The translations under genes were made by a program, and so were the position numbers. A stretch of DNA of 64,000 nt from the NCBI GenBank assembly GCA_036005185.1, contig DASYQS010000038.1, positions 62,001-126,000 of the forward strand. The letters run 5' to 3'. Positions within the stretch are counted from its first letter, which is position 1. Every line of letters starts with the position of its first letter. The notes below the pieces were generated by a model. That model searched no databases and had not been told where the DNA came from. It saw only the letters and a program-made list of their open reading frames with translations. The stretch comes from VBAU01 sp036005185 (GTDB lineage: Bacteria > Bacteroidota > Bacteroidia > Chitinophagales > Chitinophagaceae). This document shows positions 54,196 through 62,654 of this stretch, piece by piece.

Positions 54196-55533
54196 ATGAA
54201 AAAGTCAGTTACTCAAATAGTATTACTTGGCGGAGGTTATGTTTCTGTGTGGGCTTATCGCTCACTCCTGAAAACTTTACGCAATGAAATAACCCAAGGT
54301 GGTGTTCAGATCACAGTTATCTGTCCTGAAAAATATCACTTTTTTCATGGCTGGACAGCAGAGAGCCTTACTGGCATTATACAGGATCAAGGTAGAATGA
54401 GCCCGTTATCTGAAATATTTAAAAAAGCAAACTTAATAAATGGCAAGGCCGAAGAAATAAATTCTTCCACGAACACAGTATATGTAAGAATGGAAGATGG
54501 TTCATTCCATTCTGTGCATTATGATCATTTGTTACTTGGCATAGGTTCATTCGACAGCGATAATATAGAGGGTTTGGCAAAGTTTGGCTATCAGGTGAAA
54601 TCTCATGAAGCTTTTACACGCACAAAACAAACTATCCGGCAAATTGTGGAGCTTGCTTCACGGTCAAAATCTGCTGTTGCACAAGCATTATTAAGCTTTA
54701 CGATAGCAGGTGGTGGTTTTACCGGAGTAGAGCTTGCCACAAACATCGCTGAGTTTATTAATCTCCTTAAAAAACAATATCCTTCTTTACAAAACATAAA
54801 ACACACTATCCGACATGTTATTAGCACCGACAGAATGTTAAATGTTTTACATCCACGTTTTGACCGCATCATTCGCTATGCAGAAAAAACGATGATGAAT
54901 TACGATATAGAAATTATTGCCAATAAAAGAATAACTAAAGTATCTGAACATGGCGCCTTTTTAAATGACGGATCATTTTTACAGAGCAGCATGGTAATAT
55001 CTACAATTGGTCAAAGTCGCATAGTTTTAAAAGGGACACAAAATATGGAAAAGGATAATTTAAAACGGATATGCACGAATGAATACTTGCAGATAAAGAA
55101 CTTTTCAAATATCCGGGGTGGCGGCGATGCTTGTCACGTTAAACATTGTAAAACTATGGGGCCTTGTCCTGCTAACGCCTTGTGGGCAATTAAGCACGGG
55201 GAATACATCGGAAAAAATATTGGCCACAACATAAAAAAACAGCCGCTTAAAAAATTTAATTATAGGGGTTTGGGACAAACTGCCAGTCTTGGTATCGGCA
55301 AAGGCATGGAAGAGCTATATGGTATTCAATTTACAGGATGGATAGCATGGATCATGCGACTTTTTGTCTTTACTTACTTTATGCCTCTGCGTAGAGTAAT
55401 GTTTAATGAAATAAGCGATTGGATGTTTTTATTGTTTCGTGGGCAGCGCAAGGAATTGTGGATAGAAAGAAAACAAATGGAAAAGGAAAAGATATTTAGC
55501 TTGAAACAGGTTTCATTGAACAAGGTAGCATGA
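54196..55533 (+). CDS. NDH-2-like FAD-dependent oxidoreductase
   Basis: 445 residues of the two-dinucleotide-binding flavoprotein family. The FAD motif LGGGYVSVWAYRSLL is at the N-terminus and the NAD motif IAGGGFTGVELATNIAEF in the middle. MVISTIGQSR and the late IRGGGDACHV replace the usual 'ATG/IGDAA' block. CHVKHCKTMGPCPAN contains clustered Cys, unusual for NDH-2. Hydrophobic FTGWIAWIMRLFVFTYFMPL near residue 380 could anchor it to the membrane. It is related to but clearly diverged from the NDH-2 at 27305-28624. It lies directly upstream of rlmB, convergent, and between rlmB tail B and the real rlmB end. Confidence 0.85.
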   Translation: MKKSVTQIVLLGGGYVSVWAYRSLLKTLRNEITQGGVQITVICPEKYHFFHGWTAESLTGIIQDQGRMSPLSEIFKKANLINGKAEEINSSTNTVYVRMEDGSFHSVHYDHLLLGIGSFDSDNIEGLAKFGYQVKSHEAFTRTKQTIRQIVELASRSKSAVAQALLSFTIAGGGFTGVELATNIAEFINLLKKQYPSLQNIKHTIRHVISTDRMLNVLHPRFDRIIRYAEKTMMNYDIEIIANKRITKVSEHGAFLNDGSFLQSSMVISTIGQSRIVLKGTQNMEKDNLKRICTNEYLQIKNFSNIRGGGDACHVKHCKTMGPCPANALWAIKHGEYIGKNIGHNIKKQPLKKFNYRGLGQTASLGIGKGMEELYGIQFTGWIAWIMRLFVFTYFMPLRRVMFNEISDWMFLLFRGQRKELWIERKQMEKEKIFSLKQVSLNKVA

Positions 55534-55560
55534 TCATACTTTAATCAACATACAATTATT

Positions 55561-56328
55561 TTATTTATTCTGCCTCTGCCTCATCACTTCATAAAGTATC
55601 ATTCCGGTAGCAACGGAAACATTCAATGACTCAAAATCCCCAACCATAGGAATTTTAAATCTCTCATCACAGATTTTCATTAATGCAGGATAAATCCCCT
55701 TTTCTTCATTGCCCATAACAATTGCGCAGGGCTCGTTAAAATTGCAATCAAAAACATTTTTTGCTGCCGTCATTTCACTGGCAAAAACTTTAATGCCATT
55801 CAAATGCAATTCATCCACTGCTTTCATTAAGCTGTTTACTCTGCATACGGGAATTTTTTCTAATGCTCCCGCCGAAGTGAGTATCGCATCCTCGTTCAAA
55901 GCCCCTACCCCTTTTTCGGGAATGATTATAGCATGAACACCGCAACAGTAAGCAGTTCTTACAATGCCGCCAATATTTCTTATATCGGTAATGCCATCCA
56001 AAATCAGAAATAATGGCGGTTCGCCTTTTTCAACAACAAATGAAATTACTTGCTGCAATTCTAAGTATTGAACTTTTGCGATAAGGGCCACACAACCTTC
56101 ATGATGGTTGATATTAAAGGCATTCAGCTTTTCAACCGGAACTTTGTTAATTGGAATTTGGTGCTGTAGCGCCAATGATTTTATTTCCTCGATCAGACTG
56201 CCGTGAACGTTGTTTTGCAAATAAATCCTGTCGAGCTGTTTGCCAGACTCGATGGCAGCCTTAACCGCAGTCCGGCCAACGATAAGCGAACTTTTTTTAG
56301 GGCGATGTTGTTGCCTGAAGTTCTTCAC
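55561..56328 (-). CDS. rlmB: 23S rRNA (guanosine-2'-O)-methyltransferase RlmB-like, TrmH/SpoU family
   Basis: 255 residues of the SpoU/TrmH family, which 2'-O-methylates a guanosine of 23S rRNA. The N-terminal substrate-binding domain contains IVGRTAVKAAIESG. The trefoil-knot motifs are LDGITDIRNIGGIVRTAYCCG (motif 1), IVMGNEEKG (motif 2) and IPMVGDFESLNVSVATG (motif 3). The start is GTG at 56328. Its 3'-terminal ~90 bases have homologues at 52781 and 53916, which makes its 3' end the apparent insertion point of nearby genes. Confidence 0.93.
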   Translation of the reverse strand: MKNFRQQHRPKKSSLIVGRTAVKAAIESGKQLDRIYLQNNVHGSLIEEIKSLALQHQIPINKVPVEKLNAFNINHHEGCVALIAKVQYLELQQVISFVVEKGEPPLFLILDGITDIRNIGGIVRTAYCCGVHAIIIPEKGVGALNEDAILTSAGALEKIPVCRVNSLMKAVDELHLNGIKVFASEMTAAKNVFDCNFNEPCAIVMGNEEKGIYPALMKICDERFKIPMVGDFESLNVSVATGMILYEVMRQRQNK

Positions 56329-56366
56329 GTGTAATGATTACCTTTTAAATAACGCTTTATACTTCG

Positions 56367-56374
56367 CAAATCTA
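56367..56374 (-). promoter_or_regulatory. Putative -7 promoter box of rlmB
   Basis: Minus-strand TAGATTTG fits TAnnTTTG, 38 bases before the GTG start. Confidence 0.35.
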
Positions 56375-56448
56375 ACGGTTTAAGTTTTTGTTGGTGTTAG
56401 ATTGTGTAATCGACATTTATCTGCATCTCATTTCTAAAAACTTAAGCC

Positions 56449-57450
56449 ATGAAAACGCTAATCTTAATTGCTTTGGTTTTGCCCGCTGCTATTTCAGCAC
56501 AGTACAAATTGGGTACAAACCATCTTGCCTATAACAAAAATGCAACCGCTACTGAACTTAAAGAGTTCACCTATGAAAATCTCAGACTTTATCCCATCAT
56601 TGCCAGAGACAGCTTTAAGCTTGCTTTTCGAGACCTCACCAAATTCACTCCTTTGAAACAGGCCTTGGACCAGAAAAAAGTTATAATCACTGAAAAAGGT
56701 GATGGCGGAGTGGTCAATACACTCACCATTGAAAACAAATCAAAGGACACGATCATTGTGAATTGTGGTGAAGTTGTAAAAGGTGGCCAGCAGGATCGTG
56801 TGATTAATACCGACATGGTTCTTTACCCAAACAGTGGGAAAAAAGATCTTGCCGTTTTTTGCGTTGAACATGGCAGATGGTCGCCTAGAAGCGAAGCCTT
56901 GGCCAATACACCTCAGGGTAACAGGACTCAAAAAAAATCCCCTGCTAAAGTAGAATTTGAAGGCTATACCTACAGTGCTTTAAGTCTGCGAAAAGTAGTG
57001 ACAAAAGAAAATAATCAAACGAAAGTTTGGGATGAAGTAGCAAAGATCAATCATGAAAACAAAACAACTACTGAAACAGGCACATATACAGCGCTTGACC
57101 AATCTTCAAAATATAGTTCAAAAATGAGCAAATACATTTCCTTCTTCAAACCAAAAATCTCCGCCAATAAAGATATTGTAGGCGTGGTTGTAGTTACCGG
57201 CGATAAGGTGATTGGAGCCGACATTTTTGCTACTCACGATTTGTTTATTCAAAACTTGGAAGGTTTGCTGCATTCTTATGCTACTGATGCCATTACTCAT
57301 GGTAAATCTGTTATCATTGCACAGGCGACAGTTGATAAATATATCAACGAGCTTTTAAGCGATGAAAAAAAGCAAGATGAAACTTTAAAGAAAAAAGGGA
57401 GCAAATTTGTCAATAAGGGTCAAAAGCTCAGGGTTTCGTCTTTTGATTAA
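56449..57450 (+). CDS. Exported ARPP-1/DUF6569-like protein
   Basis: 333 residues with a short signal peptide (TLILIALVLPAAISA, then Q). The block GEVVKGGQQDRVINTDMVL, then FCVEHGRWSPRSEA, matches my recollection of the ARPP-1 (DUF6569) domain associated with ARG and rhodanese/phosphatase proteins. A conserved VVVTGDKVIGADIFATHDLF lies further on. Its biochemical role is unknown. Single gene divergent from rlmB and convergent with metK. Confidence 0.78.
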   Translation: MKTLILIALVLPAAISAQYKLGTNHLAYNKNATATELKEFTYENLRLYPIIARDSFKLAFRDLTKFTPLKQALDQKKVIITEKGDGGVVNTLTIENKSKDTIIVNCGEVVKGGQQDRVINTDMVLYPNSGKKDLAVFCVEHGRWSPRSEALANTPQGNRTQKKSPAKVEFEGYTYSALSLRKVVTKENNQTKVWDEVAKINHENKTTTETGTYTALDQSSKYSSKMSKYISFFKPKISANKDIVGVVVVTGDKVIGADIFATHDLFIQNLEGLLHSYATDAITHGKSVIIAQATVDKYINELLSDEKKQDETLKKKGSKFVNKGQKLRVSSFD

Positions 57451-57460
57451 ATAGAAATTA

Positions 57461-57558
57461 AAAAGAGTTTGTCTCAAAAGTTCAATTATTGCCACTAAGG
57501 CGCAAAGAGTTTCTTTGTGGCGATGTTATAAGTAAAATCATTTGAGACAGCCTCTTTT
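57461..57558. terminator. Large inverted repeat between convergent genes
   Basis: AAAAGAGTTTGTCTCAAA (57461-57478) pairs with TTTGAGACAGCCTCTTTT (57541-57558) over 16 of 18 positions. The ~60-base loop holds a GCCACTAAGGCGCAAAGAG repeat word. It lies between the ends of the ARPP-1-like gene and metK and probably acts as a bidirectional terminator. It resembles a dispersed repeat type found between Bacteroidota genes. Confidence 0.6.
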
Positions 57559-57559
57559 G

Positions 57560-58819
57560 TTATTTTATTCCAAATTCTTTTTTAATTTTTTGAACATAAT
57601 CCAGTTTTTCCCAAGTAAACAATTCCACTTTAATTTTTTTCATCTTCCCTTCTGTGTTTACAAAGGTTTTTTCTACAACTTTTGATTCTCGGCCCATATG
57701 GCCATAAGCTGCAGTTTCACTATATATTGGATTACGAAGCTTTAAACGCTTTTCAATGGAATATGGCCGCATATCAAACAGCTCTTCAATTTTTTTTGCA
57801 ATTTCACTGTCAGTCATATTCACTTTAGCAGTTCCATACGTATCAACAAAAATGCCCATAGGCCTTGCTACTCCTATAGCGTATGAAACCTGCACTAATA
57901 TTTCGTCAGCAACACCTGCCGCTACCAAATTTTTTGCAATATGCCGTGCTGCATAAGCTGCACTGCGATCTACTTTACTGGGGTCCTTACCGCTAAAAGC
58001 GCCGCCGCCATGAGCGCCTTTTCCACCATAGGTGTCAACAATAATTTTTCTTCCGGTCAATCCTGTATCCCCATGCGGGCCGCCAATTACAAATTTTCCG
58101 GTGGGGTTGATATGATAATTTATTTTGCCATTAAAGAGTTTTTGAATCTCTTTTTTGCATTTTGCTTTTACTCGCGGTATCACATATTCGATAATATCCT
58201 TTCGAATTTTAGCGAGCATTTTATTATCAGTATCAAATTCATCATGCTGTGTTGATACAACAATGCTGTCAATACGTAACGGTTTGTCATCATCACTATA
58301 TTCGATCGTGACCTGGCTTTTGGCATCAGGACGCAGATAAGTTAATTTTGAATTTTTTTCTCTGCGAATAACCGATAGTTCAATCAGAATTTTGTGTGCC
58401 AGGTCCAAAGCCAGTGGCATAAAATTTTCCGTCTCATTCGTAGCAAAGCCGAACATCATTCCCTGATCGCCAGCGCCTTGCTCTTCAGGTTTATTGCGTT
58501 CAACACCGCGATTTATATCGGCAGACTGCTCGTGAATAGCTGAAACAATACCGCAACTGTTTGCTTCAAACATATACTCGCTCTTGGTATAACCGATTTT
58601 TGAAATTACCTCACGAGCAATTTTTTGTACATCAAGGTAGGTTCTTGACTTTACTTCGCCAGCCAGCACAACCTGGCCGGTTGTCACTAGTGTTTCACAA
58701 GCCACTTTACTATTTGGATCCCAAGCAAGAAAATTATCTATTAAGGCATCGGAGATTTGGTCAGCCACTTTATCAGGATGACCTTCAGAAACACTTTCAG
58801 AAGTAAACAAATAAGCCAT
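57560..58819 (-). CDS. metK: S-adenosylmethionine synthase
   Basis: Makes S-adenosylmethionine from methionine and ATP. 419 residues. Family stretches are SVSEGHPDKVADQISDA, QGAGDQGMMFGFATNE, IGGPHGDTGLTGRK and GGAFSGKDPSKVDRS, the last two being ATP/phosphate-binding loops. Length agrees with Bacteroidota MetK. Single gene with a -7 box 53 bases upstream. Confidence 0.97.
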   Translation of the reverse strand: MAYLFTSESVSEGHPDKVADQISDALIDNFLAWDPNSKVACETLVTTGQVVLAGEVKSRTYLDVQKIAREVISKIGYTKSEYMFEANSCGIVSAIHEQSADINRGVERNKPEEQGAGDQGMMFGFATNETENFMPLALDLAHKILIELSVIRREKNSKLTYLRPDAKSQVTIEYSDDDKPLRIDSIVVSTQHDEFDTDNKMLAKIRKDIIEYVIPRVKAKCKKEIQKLFNGKINYHINPTGKFVIGGPHGDTGLTGRKIIVDTYGGKGAHGGGAFSGKDPSKVDRSAAYAARHIAKNLVAAGVADEILVQVSYAIGVARPMGIFVDTYGTAKVNMTDSEIAKKIEELFDMRPYSIEKRLKLRNPIYSETAAYGHMGRESKVVEKTFVNTEGKMKKIKVELFTWEKLDYVQKIKKEFGIK

Positions 58820-58872
58820 GTAGTATTTAGATTTTAGATTGCAGGTTTTTAATTTAAAATAAAATTCTGGTG

Positions 58873-58880
58873 CAAATATA
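58873..58880 (-). promoter_or_regulatory. Putative -7 promoter box of metK
   Basis: Minus-strand TATATTTG fits TAnnTTTG and lies in the gap between the DUF4270 gene and metK. Confidence 0.4.
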
Positions 58881-58891
58881 ATTATACGAGA

Positions 58892-60316
58892 TCAGAGGTC
58901 GGAATATATTATTCTCAATCGCAACCTCATTGTCGAATCAGCGTGGCTGCTGCCACCAAGAACGACCCTTCCTTTTGCTATAGCATCAATTACCGGTAGA
59001 GTTAATGTGGTTTTGAAGTTTGAATTATACAAGTTCGTTCTTAACGGAGCATATAGTCGCATGGTGTCATTTGGCTCATGCCTTGTAATAAGGCCCTGCA
59101 CATATCGTGATATATTAAAGCGATAGGTATTGTCTGAAAGCAATGTGCCGCCAAATGAAGCATATCCAATATTTCCGTTGGCATCAGTCACCAAATCGTT
59201 TTGAAACATAAAAACAGTATCGGGAGTTAGCTTATTTTTTCTGTCAAGAATTAATCGTACCGGCGTTGTAAAAATATCGTCAGCGATGGAAGGAATTTTT
59301 ACAGCCACTAATTCAGCACGATGAATAATTTTATTGCTGAATGTATCCAGCTTAGGAATTTTTATAGATACATAGGAGCCCGGCGTAGATTGCAAATAGA
59401 TTTTATCTCCCGCTCCGCTATTCAGATAAGTCAAATAATTCCCTCCATTCTGTCGGTTAATATAGTTTGACTGTCCATTTGCGGCATGATAAAAAGCAAA
59501 TGATGAAGTATCACTCTTGCCGTATCTAAAATATACAGTCAGCCTTGTATTGGTAACATCAGACAAGCTGAAATAACTCAAGGCATTCCCGGTGGGGTCC
59601 GCTTTAATGGAAAAGCCGCGAAAAAGTGTTCGGAATATAGAATCATTTTTAAAACCGCCATTGGCAGAACTGGTAGTATCATATTGAGCAAAACGATAAC
59701 CTAATGAATTATCTAATCGAATTCTTACAACATTGCTAACTTTTGAAGTATCCGTGCCCCGTATCAGTGTAAGGGTGTCTTTTAAATGATTGATCGTATA
59801 AGTGGTCGAACCTAACTGAGCTCCTGTTGTCGCAAAATCTGAGGTTGGATCTGAATATTTATACAATATTGTATCCTTAAACCCAGAGTTTTGATCAATC
59901 TCAAAGACTCTCAATGTTTGTATGCCATTATTTACAGTATCACCGTAAGCTCCTTTATACGATAATGAAAGGACAACAGAATCGACATTCAACGAATCAG
60001 TTTTTACAAAGGGATAAGCGCCGAACGAAGAAGGGCTGATATTAAAATCAATATTAGCATGCGTACGCCCAAATTCAGGGTCATTTATATCGCCCAAAGT
60101 AACAAGATCACTGTAAAAAACTTTTGTAGAATCATTGATCAAAACATTCCTGGTTACAGCATTCAGAGCCACCTCAAATGTATGTACATTGTCAACAGCA
60201 GGTATCAGGTCACTTCCCAATTCAGTAGCTTCATTGATCTTTTTGCAGGATAAGAAAAAAATGAGAGAAAATAAAAAAATTGAACCGATCGAAAGGACTA
60301 AAATTCTGCTCTTCAC
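58892..60316 (-). CDS. DUF4270 family lipoprotein
   Basis: 474 residues, start GTG at 60316. A lipobox (FFLSC, Cys24) is followed by KKINEATELGSDLIPAVDNV, the typical DUF4270 opening ('LGxDLIP'). Later family-like stretches are LNVDSVVLSLSYKGAYGD and VQGLITRH. DUF4270 proteins are surface or periplasmic beta-rich lipoproteins of unknown function found only in Bacteroidota, usually beside the starch-synthase-like gene that precedes it here. Confidence 0.88.
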   Translation of the reverse strand: MKSRILVLSIGSIFLFSLIFFLSCKKINEATELGSDLIPAVDNVHTFEVALNAVTRNVLINDSTKVFYSDLVTLGDINDPEFGRTHANIDFNISPSSFGAYPFVKTDSLNVDSVVLSLSYKGAYGDTVNNGIQTLRVFEIDQNSGFKDTILYKYSDPTSDFATTGAQLGSTTYTINHLKDTLTLIRGTDTSKVSNVVRIRLDNSLGYRFAQYDTTSSANGGFKNDSIFRTLFRGFSIKADPTGNALSYFSLSDVTNTRLTVYFRYGKSDTSSFAFYHAANGQSNYINRQNGGNYLTYLNSGAGDKIYLQSTPGSYVSIKIPKLDTFSNKIIHRAELVAVKIPSIADDIFTTPVRLILDRKNKLTPDTVFMFQNDLVTDANGNIGYASFGGTLLSDNTYRFNISRYVQGLITRHEPNDTMRLYAPLRTNLYNSNFKTTLTLPVIDAIAKGRVVLGGSSHADSTMRLRLRIIYSDL

Positions 60317-60376
60317 AATAGTTTAATTAGAAATATAAAATTGGGTTGCTGCTGTCAATTTCATTGAAAATCAACC

Positions 60377-61195
60377 CTATGATTTGTCCGCAAGATCGCC
60401 ATAGAGTTGTAAATAGTCTGTTAAATCTGACTCTGCATTATAGGGCAAAGTTTTTTTACCTCTCACTTTAGAAAATTCATCGACCAATTTTTTTTCAATT
60501 TTCTCGGCGCCGAAGCTAATAGCATCTGCATAAGTAGCTCCACCGCGAAATAGAGCGGTATTGTTCGCTTCTTTGTATGGTTCCAAATCCTTCTCTTTTA
60601 GTGAGGGATGTATAAGAGCCTTCTTTAAAAAATCTGCTCCTAATTTTTCTTTAAATGTATTTTGACCAATTGTGAAAAGAATTTTGCTATGCGAAAACAC
60701 AGGTTCCTTTTTATACACCGTTTTCAAATAACAAGGGATCAATCCGGTCATCCATCCGCTACAATGAATTACATCAGGCGGCCAGCCAAATTTTTTCACC
60801 GTTTCCAAAGCTCCCTTGCAAAAGAAAATCGTACGAAGCCCATTATCCTCAAACCATTTGTCATGTTCATCAGTAAAAACAAATTTTCTTTTGAATAGCT
60901 CCTCGTTGTCCAGAAAATAAACCTGTAGCCTTGCGTTGGGTAAGGATGCCACTTTTATTTGTAATGGATGATCTTCATTATCAATCGAAACATTAATACC
61001 TGATAAGCGAACCACCTCATGGAGCCGATGCCTGCGTTCGTTAATAATACCAAACCGGGGCATAATGCATCGTACCTCAAAACCATTATCATTTGCTTTG
61101 ATTGCCAGCTTATTTACAATCTCAGAAAACTCGGTAAGCTCAAGGTAAGGCGACATTTCATTGGCAATAAATAAAATTCTTTTCTTTGCTGACAT
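60377..61195 (-). CDS. Stand-alone GT5-type glycogen/starch synthase N-domain protein
   Basis: 272 residues corresponding only to the N-terminal (GT5) half of glycogen/starch synthases. It opens KRILFIANEMSPYLE and has WPPDVIHCSGWMTGLIPCYL, the synthase's 'PDVIHxHDWxTxLxP' equivalent. The usual Lys-x-Gly-Gly and C-terminal GT1 half are absent, so ADP-glucose transferase activity is doubtful. It is divergent from panC and upstream of the DUF4270 gene, an arrangement I associate with Bacteroidota genomes. Confidence 0.78.
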   Translation of the reverse strand: MSAKKRILFIANEMSPYLELTEFSEIVNKLAIKANDNGFEVRCIMPRFGIINERRHRLHEVVRLSGINVSIDNEDHPLQIKVASLPNARLQVYFLDNEELFKRKFVFTDEHDKWFEDNGLRTIFFCKGALETVKKFGWPPDVIHCSGWMTGLIPCYLKTVYKKEPVFSHSKILFTIGQNTFKEKLGADFLKKALIHPSLKEKDLEPYKEANNTALFRGGATYADAISFGAEKIEKKLVDEFSKVRGKKTLPYNAESDLTDYLQLYGDLADKS

Positions 61196-61232
61196 GTTAT
61201 GAGCTTTTTAGTAGTGCTTTTTTCAAAGTCCG

Positions 61233-61240
61233 CAAAATTA
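61233..61240 (-). promoter_or_regulatory. Putative -7 promoter box of the GT5-like gene
   Basis: Minus-strand TAATTTTG fits TAnnTTTG, 37 bases before the start of the GT5-like gene, in the intergenic region shared with panC. Confidence 0.35.
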
Positions 61241-61296
61241 GACATTTTATACTGAACTTGAGTTACAAAAGACATTTTGACCATAATAACTGCGAA

Positions 61297-62148
61297 ATGA
61301 TCGTATTTAAAAAAGCCTTGGATCTGCAGAATCACTTGAATAATTGGAGGATGCAAAATGAAATGATTGGCTTTGTGCCTACAATGGGCGCTCTTCATGA
61401 GGGCCATCTTTCCTTGCTGATGGCTTCAAAATCTGAAAACAAGGTTACCGTATGCAGCATCTTTGTCAATCCTGCGCAATTCAATGACCCAAAGGATTTT
61501 GAGAAATACCCTTCCACCCTTGAACAGGATATTTATAAATTAGAAGCAACTGGGTGTGACATTTTGTTTTTACCGCCGGTAAATGAGATTTATGAGGAAG
61601 CCATACCGAAAAAAAAGGATTATGATCTTGGTTATCTCGATACCATTTTAGAAGGTAAATACAGACCAGGGCATTTTAATGGTGTATGCATGGCTGTTGA
61701 AAAGCTTTTGGCCATTGTATTGCCAGATAATCTTTACCTGGGCCAAAAAGATTACCAGCAATGCATGATCATAAAAAGACTAATCCAGCTAATGGGTTTA
61801 GAAGAAAAAATCCAAATTAAAATATGCCCCATTCTTCGCGAAAAGGATGGTTTGGCAATGAGCAGCCGCAATACGCGATTAAATAATGAGCAACGTGCAA
61901 AGGCTACTGCCCTCTATGAAACCCTTATCTTTTTAAAACAAAATCTTAATAAAGGATCATTATCAGACTTAAAGAAGGAAGCCACTACCCTGCTTCAGCA
62001 AAAAAGTTTCAAAGCAGATTATGTCGAAATTGCGGATGCTAAGACGCTAAAGCCCATCAATGAATGGGATTCCCGCACAAATATTATTGGCGTTGTGGCT
62101 GCTTACATCGACGGGGTTCGATTGATCGATAATATGATGCTCAATTAG
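61297..62148 (+). CDS. panC: Pantothenate synthetase
   Basis: Joins pantoate and beta-alanine with ATP. 283 residues from the ATG at 61297; upstream in-frame Mets would extend it into the divergent gene. The N-terminal nucleotidyltransferase motif is VPTMGALHEGHLSLL (HIGH-like), followed by SIFVNPAQFND, RPGHFNGVC, and the KMSK-like CAMSSRNTRL region (GLAMSSRNTRL). It is followed by panD, whose product supplies beta-alanine. Confidence 0.96.
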   Translation: MIVFKKALDLQNHLNNWRMQNEMIGFVPTMGALHEGHLSLLMASKSENKVTVCSIFVNPAQFNDPKDFEKYPSTLEQDIYKLEATGCDILFLPPVNEIYEEAIPKKKDYDLGYLDTILEGKYRPGHFNGVCMAVEKLLAIVLPDNLYLGQKDYQQCMIIKRLIQLMGLEEKIQIKICPILREKDGLAMSSRNTRLNNEQRAKATALYETLIFLKQNLNKGSLSDLKKEATTLLQQKSFKADYVEIADAKTLKPINEWDSRTNIIGVVAAYIDGVRLIDNMMLN

Positions 62149-62181
62149 GGATCAAAATTCAATAGTCATATGAGTCAAGGG

Positions 62182-62228
62182 AGTCAAATAAGTCAATGAC
62201 TTGAATGACCTATATGACTTATTTGACT
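62182..62228 (+). repeat. Inverted repeat of 'AGTCAA' words in the panD promoter region
   Basis: AGTCAAATAAGTCA (62182-62195) and TGACTTATTTGACT (62215-62228) are perfect 14-base inverted copies. Further GTCA/TGAC words surround them from about 62164. It lies between panC and panD and could attenuate panD transcription or bind a regulator. Confidence 0.5.
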
Positions 62229-62232
62229 TACT

Positions 62233-62240
62233 TAATTTTG
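62233..62240 (+). promoter_or_regulatory. -7 promoter box abutting the panD start
   Basis: TAATTTTG is an exact TAnnTTTG match and ends four bases before the ATG at 62245. It predicts a leaderless panD mRNA transcribed separately from panC. Confidence 0.5.
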
Positions 62241-62244
62241 CCCT

Positions 62245-62589
62245 ATGCAAATAGAAATTTTAAAATCAAAAATTCACCGGGCTGTTATTACAGAAGCGAA
62301 TTTAAATTACGTTGGTAGTATTACCCTTGATGAGAACCTAATGGATGCTGCCAATATTATTGAAAATGAAAAAGTGCAAGTGGTGAATGTAAATAATGGC
62401 GAACGCTTAGAAACTTATGTGATCAAAGGAAAAAGAGGCTCGGGTATATGTTGTTTAAATGGCCCTGCCGCAAGAAAAGGAATGGTTGGTGATACTGTGA
62501 TCGTAATTTCTTATGCAAGCATGGCGTTCGAAGAAGCAAAACAATTTAAACCCTGGATCATTTTTCCGAAAGAAGGCAATAAATTATAA
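62245..62589 (+). CDS. panD: Aspartate 1-decarboxylase (proenzyme)
   Basis: Makes beta-alanine for pantothenate. 114 residues, the usual size. The pyruvoyl self-cleavage site is between Gly24 and Ser25 in NYVGSITLDE. Later matches are VVNVNNGERLETY and GRGSGICCLNGPAARK-like stretches (KRGSGICCLNGPAARKG). It follows panC by 96 bases with its own -7 box. Confidence 0.96.
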   Translation: MQIEILKSKIHRAVITEANLNYVGSITLDENLMDAANIIENEKVQVVNVNNGERLETYVIKGKRGSGICCLNGPAARKGMVGDTVIVISYASMAFEEAKQFKPWIIFPKEGNKL

Positions 62590-62654
62590 TTAATAAACTT
62601 TACTTTACAATATTTGTTTTGCAAATTCTTGTTGTAGGTTTATTTTCGGTATCC

